Source of the DNA: Bombardia bombarda
Lineage: Eukaryota; Ascomycota; Sordariomycetes; Sordariales; Lasiosphaeriaceae
Reading direction: 5' to 3'
DNA length: 64,000 bases
Assembly (NCBI GenBank): GCA_030512295.1
Contig: JAULSR010000005.1
Span: 2,418,001 to 2,482,000, forward strand
In this document: piece after piece, positions 57,061 to 64,000 of the stretch
Position numbering within the stretch: position 1 is the first letter of the stretch
Layout of the letters: every line of letters begins with the position of its first letter
The notes under the pieces: model-generated
What the model was told of the DNA's origin: nothing
The model's input: only the letters and a program-made list of their open reading frames with translations
Databases searched by the model: none
Program-made: the position numbers and the translations under genes

Positions 57061-59708
57061 ATGGCTAACAGTATGTTGTTGCTTTTCTCAATGCCCAATC
57101 TTGGACAAACGTACATTACCGAACTGAACATGGCCGGCCTCGAGACTGATACGAAGTACTTAAATAGGGGAGGAGCGCCTGCTGATGCGCATGCGGGGAG
57201 CTGCGTGAGTAGGCTGGTCGTTAACTCCTGACCTCGGTCTGATTCTACACCTTTCTTTTTCGAGCTGACACTGCCCCGCGCAAAGACGCCATCAGGTCGA
57301 GGATGTTCCCTTCGATTTCATTATCCCTTTCGAGCCCGAGCCCGAAGTTCAACAAGAGCCAGCTCCAGCTCCCGCTCTAATACCAGAGCCCGCGCCTCCA
57401 CCTGCGTCTGCGCCTGCACCAGAACCAGAATCAGTCCCGGCCCCGAACCTACCGACGACGACGAATCCCCCCCTACTACTACGTCGTTGCGACCAAATCC
57501 CAATATATCTGTTAAGCGCAGACAGCCGGTCGAAGATGCGGCCCGCCATGCGACAGAGACTCCTCTACGGTCGGGCGCCGCCCACTCGACATCTCACTCA
57601 TCGCCTCAGGTGACCCAGGTGACCCGGGTGCCCGTTACCACCGAGCGCCCGACGACAGCCCGGAGGAAACCAACTGGGCTTTCGTCGGGCATCAAGCGCG
57701 TGTCACTGGCAGAGCGTAACGATCATGATGAAGACAACGACCACGAGATGGGAGGGCAACAACCACAACAACAACAACAACCTCTACATCAACCACAACT
57801 ACTGCAGGCACTACCCATACCGGTGCCGGACAGTGGGAACCGCGAGCGCCTGTCCAGCCAGCTCGAACGCGTGTCACTATCAGCCGTCTCGCCGATCGAC
57901 GCCATCATGTCGGAGGAGGTCAGCGAGAGCCCGGCCGACGCGCCGGGGAGCGGTCGGCGGCAGCGCACCGCGCGCCTCGGCGACATCACGCCCGTGGTTG
58001 GGTCCAGCACGCTGCTCCGACGCGTGCTGGATGATTTGGACGAGACGTCGGACCTGGAGCCGTCGTCGTCGCCACTGGAGCGTAGGGCGACGAGGAAGAG
58101 CGACGAGCTGCGGCTGGCGAGCAGTAGGTCTGCTGCGCCGCCGCAGCCGAGCCCGTTGCGGAGGACGAGGAGGAGCCCGAGGCTCTCCGGGGGCAGTAAC
58201 AGTAGTGTCGTAGACGGCAGTCGCAAGGGTGGGAGTGTTGTCGATGCGACCGAGACGACTATACATGAGCCTGAGGGTGCGGCGGAGGTGGAGGAGTCAG
58301 TGTTGGAATCTCCTGACAGGGTGGATGGCGGGGATGATCAGCCGCTTAGTGATGTTGGTGATGATGAGCCTGGAGTGGAGGCGGTAGAGCAGAACGAGGA
58401 GGCACAGGAAATCGACGAGCAAGAGGCTGCTCGGCGATTGGGCAGGAAACGACCCAGACGAGAGAGCATACATGAGCAATCCTCGCTAAAACAGGTGGGT
58501 GGTTCTGTGCCTATCGTTGAGGAGCAGCCCGTCGCCAAACGGCGCCGGAGAAGGGAGCCAGCGGCGGCCAGCCCGGCACAGCAGCAGCAGCCCAAGAAGG
58601 TTATCCGAGGAAATAAGCCAGCAGAGAAGCCAGCAGAGAAGTCAACAGCGAAGCCAGTGACAAAGCCTCAAGCAAAGTCTCAAGCAAAGCCCAGTCCAAA
58701 AATCGCCAAGAAGCAGGTACCCAACAACAAAACCAACACCAAGAAGACACGGAAGAAGAGTAGAGTAGGCAATGACGCCAACGACAATGAAGAAGAAGCC
58801 AATGCTGGTTCTGTCCCCATCACAGTGCAGAGATTCACCAAGACGCTGCAATTTGGCGACGAGCCAGATGCCAGCGCCCTCAGCGCCGAGATACCATTTG
58901 CCAACCGCGGGGGTGTCAATGCCGTGGATGTCTTGTCGAAGCTATGCGATGAGCTCATCGAAGCCTTCCTCGCCAAGCTGGTAGAGAGGGCCAGGACGGC
59001 CGAGGACGCGGCCAGCAAAAGGGAGCAGCGCACCATGGCCAGGGCGCTCGAGGCGTTTCAAGAAGAGTTGCGGACGCGGCTGCTTGAGCATGTGAGTTTT
59101 CTACACTCTTTTCCTTTTCCCCCCGGTTATTGGCTTCTCTCTTGATACATATATATATGTATCCCTTGTCATCATCCTGAAGCGCTTGAATATTAGCTCA
59201 CACCCTCTTCCTTTCCTAGACAATTGCCCTTGACACGCTGCACGCTATAAGGAAGCGTGTGCGCGTCGCGCAAAAAGAGAAGCTGTCGCTGCGCGAAGAA
59301 ATCCTACGCGTCCGCGCCGAGAGGGAACAGGTCGCCCTGCGCATGGACGCGATCCGCATAAAGCATGAGGCGGACAGCAAGGAGGCTCTGGTGAGTAGTT
59401 GTCTTTGTTATGAGACGTGCCCTACCCCCTTTGGCTTTTATACCTGGTACTAACCGACCGCCAACCAGCGTCACATCTCATTCTCCTCGGCCATGCACGA
59501 CATCGACATGGCGGTAGAAAAGGGGCAAGCGGCGCCCGAGCTGTCGGCGGCAGAGCAAAAGAGAGCGGGCCTGGCGAATCTAGAACTACTCATCAGCAGG
59601 GTGTCTGACCAGGTCTGCACCAGAAGCGACGGCGGGGGCACGCTGAAGCAGATTAGAGACTTTAACGCGCTCTTGGAACGGGCGGCGACAGTGCTGGAGG
59701 GGAGGTAA
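57061..59708 (+). CDS. Probable inner-kinetochore subunit, AME1/CENP-U-like
   Basis: A protein of about 755 residues. Exons are 57061-57070, 57168-57204, 57286-59091, 59220-59390 and 59469-59708. The first two joins produce MANREERLLMRMRGAA|RHQVEDVPFDF, a recognisable N-terminus. A long disordered middle has acidic, Ser/Pro and Lys/Ala-rich (KPAEKPAEK) parts. The C-terminal third is coiled coil: IPFANRGGVNAVDVLSKLCDE, then RTRLLEHTIALDTLHAIRKR, REEILRVRAEREQVALRMD and NLELLISRVSDQVC. This matches what I recall of the fungal AME1-domain family of the COMA/CCAN complex that links centromeric nucleosomes to the outer kinetochore; CENP-Q is the alternative. In exon 3 the frame needed at the start differs by one base from the frame used after about 57475. 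The switch falls at or near a seven-C run (57467-57473): an indel or a missed intron. Confidence 0.6.
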
Positions 59709-60229
59709 CCTGAATGGGTTTAGTCAGCTGCCTGCCTTGCCATGGTGTTTGTTACCCATCATCATGTGGATAGATAGGAAGGTAGTATGTAGATGGCTAC
59801 CTCGGGTACCTTGTTTAGGTTTTCGGAATCTCTACAAGACTGGACCGTAGGTCTTCCGTGCAAGCCCGCGTTCCGTCGGATGGGACGACAAGGGTCAATG
59901 AATATCATGTATGCATGCCATATTGCTTGATGTTGTCATTCATATTTATGTACATTCTGTTCGCCCTCTCAACCACACCGACCCAGGTGTCCAAAATTGA
60001 AATAACGACCGGACTTGAAAAAAGAATACATGGTATATAAAACAAGGTGATATTTGCATATTCATACAGCCCCGAGAGATAAAAAGAAAAAGGAAATGGG
60101 AAGTAATATCCACACAGTCACACAGCCAGCAACCCCCCACCAAACCAGAGCAAACACACATAATCCATCCAGTCTTGTGTCTCGTGACTCTTTTTTTGCC
60201 TGCCCGTCACCCCCTTTACTTTCTTCCAT
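59709..60229. other. Convergent spacer AME1-like / EMI1-like
   Basis: About 0.5 kb with the 3' ends of two convergent genes. No gene is supported. Confidence 0.5.
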
Positions 60230-61340
60230 TTAATTGAACTTTGCAAAAAAGTTCTTCACCTTGTCCACCACGCTCGCACTGCCCTCCGCCAAGCGCGCCT
60301 CCCTCTCCCTGGCCTGCTCCTGCCACAGCGCCTGGATCTTGCCCGTCATCTCGGCCTTTGCCCTGAACTCTGCCCTGAGAGCCGCCTCCTCCGCCGCGCG
60401 CTCGTCCTCGGGAAGCTTCTCCAGCTTCTCCTTCCACGCCGCCGCCGTGGCCGCCGGCAGTGCCAGGTCGTCTGCGTTGACCGGCTGCTGGGCTGCGGAG
60501 GCACTCTTTGCTGCTTGTGCCGCTGCGACGCCTGCGGTGTCGAGCAGCGGGGGGAACACGGGGGCTGGCAGGCCCGCGTCTTTTGCCTTCTCGACGGCCG
60601 CTTCTTGGTCCAGCATGCGGTGGTAGAGGCTGTCGGCGCGCATCTGGATGTCCTCGTCGACGGAGGGAGCGCGGTCGTAGGAGGAGAGGTAGCCGAGGGC
60701 TTTGAGCATGCGCTGTGGCGGGGGGTAGAAGGTCAATACCAATGATTCAATCTTGGCTGGATAATGATATGAAGTCTCAGCTTACCGACTGGGTATTATA
60801 ACACCTCTCAAACTTCTTAACCTCGGTGCTGCACATGGTCAACCTCTTGACTAAGTCGCCGCCCTTCATGCAGGCGGCCCAGTCCAGCTGCTCCTCGGCG
60901 CAGTTCTCGAGGGCGGCGCGGCCGATCTGGGCCTTGCGCTCCTTGTAGCCCTCGAGCACGTCCATCAGCTTCTCGTGGTCCGTCTTGGTCTCGGCCTCGA
61001 CGTCCGACAGGGGGCGGTACGTCTTCCACAGGTGGGCGTAGCGGCCGTCCTGGTACAGGCTCGCCACCGGCACATGCGGCTTGTCGTCGATGCCGCCATC
61101 CTTTGCTGCTGCTGCGGCGGCGTCTTCTGCGGCCTGTTTTTGTTGTTGTCTCTGTTGCTCCTGCTGCAGTCGCTTCTGTTGCTCGGGAGACTCGGAGGCG
61201 GTCGTGTACTTGACGGGGGACTCTCTCTCGAGAAACTCGCGGAGCTTGGGGTCGAGCTTCCGCAGCGGGTCGGAATTGCTGCCGCTGCCGCTGCCATTGC
61301 CGTCTCCTCCTCCGCCAAACCACCCGTCGAACCACCCCAT
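60230..61340 (-). CDS. Twin CX9C protein of the EMI1/DUF3128 family
   Basis: A 345-residue protein, exons 61340-60786 and 60712-60230, joined as CYNTQS|RMLKALGYLS. The N-terminus (MGWFDGWFGGGGDG) is Gly/Ser-rich, followed by a Gln-rich charged segment. The conserved core has two CX9C motifs (CAEEQLDWAAC and CSTEVKKFERC), separated by KGGDLVKRLTM, then MLKALGYLSSYDRAPSVDEDIQ. Twin CX9C proteins usually fold as helical hairpins with two disulfides in the mitochondrial intermembrane space through Mia40. The family includes yeast Emi1, needed for early meiotic gene induction, and related proteins with a mitochondrial role. The C-terminal half is Ala/Glu-rich coiled coil ending in KVKNFFAKFN. The two open frames could look like separate genes, but the shared core crosses the 73-nt intron. 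Confidence 0.83.
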
Positions 61341-61895
61341 TATGATTTTAACTGGGATGTTGCTGTATTTTTGGAGCCGCAACTATCAAGTGGCGTCAGT
61401 CGCCAAAAGCTCAAGCTCAATCGATGCTCGAGCTCCTTCCCGCCGTCGCCGTCTTAGCTGCCCTGCCGTCTTGCGCTGCTAATTTAGGCGGGGAGGACGG
61501 GCAGAAAATGCGGGTTGATTCTAGGCCTTCTCGCCCTGGCCTTGTACTGTAGCGGCTGAGAGTTACATTGCATTCGTACCTACCTACACAGTAAATTTGG
61601 TGGGCAAGGTAGGTACCTCAGATACATCGTATACCGGTATTTACAGTTACTTCGTATGTCCGCGCAATTACATTATATCAGACAGCAGACAGCAGACAGC
61701 AGACAGCAATACAATAATGAATCTCAGTGCACCGATTCATGACTATTCATTCCATGTATCTCCTTCTCAAAGGTTCGCATATGCGCGCCCTCTTTGGCCC
61801 AAACATACTTAACCCAACGTCCCACGAGACAGACCAGCTGGATATGGTTGCTTTTGTTTGCTTTTGCCCCTATCTATCCTCCAAGTACGTACAAC
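61341..61895. promoter_or_regulatory. Spacer EMI1-like promoter / DIS3 3' end
   Basis: About 0.55 kb. It contains CCTACCTACACAG at 61580-61592, AAGGTAGGTACCTCAG at 61607-61622 and an AGACAGC tandem at 61680-61708. No gene is supported. Confidence 0.45.
61680..61708 (+). repeat. 7-bp AGACAGC tandem repeat
   Basis: Four head-to-tail AGACAGC units in a gene-free spacer. Confidence 0.9.
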
Positions 61896-64000
61896 TCAAG
61901 CCCGTACAAGCTCCATCTTCACGCCTCTCTTACCTGTCGTCTCATCCTTCTGATCTGTGACCTTGACGCGCACCTTCTGGAACAGCTCCACCGTGATCTC
62001 TCTGCTTCCCGTTGTCGTGAGCGTATACGTCTCAGCGTCGTAGGTAGCTACTGGCTCGGGATCGGCCAGGTCGCGAAGGCGGATCAGACCCTCAATGCCG
62101 AAACGAGGCACCAAAACCACAAAGCCATTGCTGAAAATCTTCATGACGAAGCCGTCTTCTTCCGTAGCCTTGCCGCGCAATGCTTGCCCAACATAGTAGG
62201 CAATGCTCGCGCGTCCTGCCAGCTGCGCGTTGCGATGGCGCACATTGATGTTCTTGCAAACAGCTTCGAGGCGACCACGGCTGCGCACGCTCGGGTCGAC
62301 GATCTCGTACTCGATCGCAGCCGCGAGCTGGCGATGGGCGACCAGATCCGCATAGCGACGAATGGGCGACGTGAAATGCGTGTAGATCTCGCTAGCCAGT
62401 CCGTAATGACGAAACTCGGGATACGACTGGGTGCCCGAGCAAAAGTACTCGGCTGACATCATGCACCGGGTAGCCATGATTCGGATCAGCGTGTTGAAGA
62501 AGGGCTCTTTGGGGTCGACGCATGCATCGAGGCTGTCGGCCAGCGCGCGCGACGACTCGACGCTCAGCTCGACACCCTTCTTGACCCGCAGCTGGTTTGA
62601 GAGCTCATCGAAGTTGGTCTTGGGCGGGGCGGCGTGGCGCCGCAGGATGGCCGTCTGTGGGAAGGCATCGTAGATCTTGGCAGCAACACTAGTGTTGGCG
62701 AGAAGCATGAATTCCTCAACCAGAGACATGGTATCCAGCAGCTCCTTGATCTTGACATCAATGGGATCCGATGTTTCCGACTCCATCTGCACCTTGACCT
62801 CAGGCGAGGAAAGACTCAACGCACCAGCGTCCATTCTCTTGTGTTTCAACTTCTTGGACAAGGCAAGCAGCGTCCGAATGCTCCTGGTGAGCTCGTCTTG
62901 TTGCGATGCATCGTTAACTCTTAGTTGTGCTTGCTCGTAGCTGAATGCCTCGCGGGACTTTATGACCGACTTTGTAAATCTCGCATTTACAATATCAGCG
63001 TTTGGATTCATCTCCCAAATGACTGAGAAAGCGTAGCGTTCGACATAGGGCTTGAGCGAGCAGAGATCGGTTCCAAGCAGCATGGGAAGCATGTCAATGC
63101 GCTTGTCAACCAGGTAAACGGTAGTGGCACGGATGCTGGCTTCAGCATCCATGGCGTTGCTCGGCTTCACAAAGTGGGAAACGTCGGCGATGTGGACACC
63201 GACCTCGATGTTGCCATTGGGAAGAGGCCGGGCGTGCAGGGCATCATCGATATCCTGGCAGCCGATAGGGTCTATACTGCAGATAAGAAGGTTCCGAAGA
63301 TCTTCGCGGTCTCTCCAGCCCGGATCATCGGTGCTCTCGGGCACTTTCCAGTCATGACCTTCCTTCGGTAGGCAATCCAAGACGGTCTTGGGAAAGGGTC
63401 GGTATTGAACATCATACTCCAACAAGAGGGCCTCCGTCTCTGCGGCTTTAGTCTCGAGCTCTCCAAGTGATCGGACGAAATGGCCTGTTGGGTGCCTCGA
63501 CCCACGGTCCCAGGAGTCGATGGTGACCAATATCCGCTTTCCAACCAGCTCGCCTACCTGCCTCGTGCGCAAGCGGATCTTTGGAATCTTCTTGTCCATG
63601 GGAATCACGAAAACGCTTTCTTGCTTCCGTCCCTGCTGTGCCGACTGGCTGACAGAAGACTGGTCGATATGACCAACATACTGTCGCCAATTCCGTTTGA
63701 TTACACCGACAACCTTTGCGGTCGGCTGAGCATGGCCTTCAGTGGTCTTGCTGTGTGTTCGTTTCACTTCCTCCTGTAGTGCCTTGCGCTCCTTCCCGGC
63801 CACAAAGTCATCACCGGCTTCAGCATCCGGGTTCTCGTTCTTGGTGATGTTGTCTTCCTCGATAACTTGGGTGGAGGGCTCCTTCCATTGGTCTTTGGGG
63901 AGAACCTCCACGACTACCACGTCGCCATCAACGGCGCGGTTGATATTCTCCCTGCCTAGGATCACCAAAGCCTTGGGAAAGGCAGGCACCCGTATTGAGC
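61896..64000 (-). CDS. DIS3: DIS3/RRP44 exosome ribonuclease, 3' part of gene
   Basis: At least 701 residues of the C-terminal part; the frame is open to the window edge, so the PIN domain and the start lie beyond 64000. Visible are the end of cold-shock domain 1 (KALVILGRENINRAVDGDVVVVEVLPKDQW), cold-shock domain 2 (KVVGVIKRNWRQYVGHID), the RNB catalytic domain with the Asp cluster in SIDPIGCQDIDDALHARPL and HIADVSHFV, the IRRYADLVAHRQL block, and the C-terminal S1 RNA-binding domain (DGFVMKIFSNGFVVLVPRFGIEGLIRL). DIS3 is the 3'-5' exonuclease of the RNA exosome in nucleus and cytoplasm. A 110-residue acidic and Lys-rich loop (about 63730-63900) between the cold-shock parts is normal for the family in position. 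No intron is seen. Confidence 0.96.
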   Translation of the reverse strand, partial: SIRVPAFPKALVILGRENINRAVDGDVVVVEVLPKDQWKEPSTQVIEEDNITKNENPDAEAGDDFVAGKERKALQEEVKRTHSKTTEGHAQPTAKVVGVIKRNWRQYVGHIDQSSVSQSAQQGRKQESVFVIPMDKKIPKIRLRTRQVGELVGKRILVTIDSWDRGSRHPTGHFVRSLGELETKAAETEALLLEYDVQYRPFPKTVLDCLPKEGHDWKVPESTDDPGWRDREDLRNLLICSIDPIGCQDIDDALHARPLPNGNIEVGVHIADVSHFVKPSNAMDAEASIRATTVYLVDKRIDMLPMLLGTDLCSLKPYVERYAFSVIWEMNPNADIVNARFTKSVIKSREAFSYEQAQLRVNDASQQDELTRSIRTLLALSKKLKHKRMDAGALSLSSPEVKVQMESETSDPIDVKIKELLDTMSLVEEFMLLANTSVAAKIYDAFPQTAILRRHAAPPKTNFDELSNQLRVKKGVELSVESSRALADSLDACVDPKEPFFNTLIRIMATRCMMSAEYFCSGTQSYPEFRHYGLASEIYTHFTSPIRRYADLVAHRQLAAAIEYEIVDPSVRSRGRLEAVCKNINVRHRNAQLAGRASIAYYVGQALRGKATEEDGFVMKIFSNGFVVLVPRFGIEGLIRLRDLADPEPVATYDAETYTLTTTGSREITVELFQKVRVKVTDQKDETTGKRGVKMELVRA

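Noticed and set aside
60230..61382. Two separate minus-strand genes
   Set aside because: The conserved EMI1-type core runs across a consensus 73-nt intron, so they are two exons of one gene.
1..64000. tRNA, 5S rRNA or snRNA genes
   Set aside because: I looked for T-arm-like GTTCGAATC signatures and the 5S start by eye on both strands and found none that folds; a covariance-model search would settle it.
1..64000. Secondary-metabolite, defence or mating-type cluster
   Set aside because: No PKS, NRPS, terpene synthase, NLR, HET, HMG or alpha-box gene is present; the gene set is housekeeping and shows no functional grouping beyond chance.

Overview
This window looks like a 64 kb piece of a filamentous ascomycete nuclear chromosome, most likely from the Sordariomycetes. 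The genes carry short GT-AG introns, mostly 50-100 nt, many with CTNAC-type branch sites. Coding exons are GC-rich with C-ending codons, spacers are poorer in GC, and many proteins have long disordered or low-complexity regions typical of Pezizomycotina. I cannot name the genus from sequence alone. There is no rRNA, tRNA, CRISPR array, intact transposon or secondary-metabolite cluster that I can support.

Layout: 1-8.3 kb holds a Ctr copper transporter (+), a CoA-type Nudix hydrolase (-), a disordered protein of unknown function (-) and an ERD1/EXS membrane protein (-). From 8.9 to 17.8 kb come PEX10 (+), a LYAR-type nucleolar zinc-finger protein (-), a small P-loop kinase (-) and a BEM46/ABHD13 hydrolase (+). 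From 19.4 to 35.6 kb come an NF-X1/FAP1 zinc-finger protein (-), a very long PhoD-like phosphatase (-) and a kexin KEX2 (+). From 36.8 to 50 kb come SNX4/ATG24 (-), LETM1/MDM38 (-), mitochondrial-type adenylate kinase (+), a secreted GH76 mannanase (+) and an ERD2-like receptor (-). From 51 to 64 kb come a CxxC-rich orphan (+), a LicD-family protein (+), an AME1/CENP-U-like kinetochore protein (+), a twin CX9C EMI1/DUF3128 protein (-) and the 3' part of the exosome nuclease DIS3 (-), cut by the window edge.

The genes are mainly housekeeping and do not form an operon-like or biosynthetic system. Several act along the secretory and endosomal route (ERD1, ERD2-like, KEX2, SNX4, LicD, GH76) and others in mitochondria or peroxisomes (LETM1, adenylate kinase, EMI1-like, PEX10), but they are scattered among unrelated genes, so I read this as coincidence.

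The most interesting points are gene-structural: a 10-nt internal microexon followed by a 24-nt exon in the LicD gene; a 14-bp tandem repeat ending 6 bp before the copper-transporter start codon; reading-frame breaks at a G run in KEX2 and near a C run in the AME1-like gene, which may be assembly indels or unusual introns; an ERD2-like receptor with a long acidic tail and a 60-nt intron that can be read through; and an orphan protein with four CxxC knuckles. I found no convincing previously undescribed multi-gene system. Exon boundaries were worked out by hand from splice consensus, phase and protein-family continuity, without transcripts.
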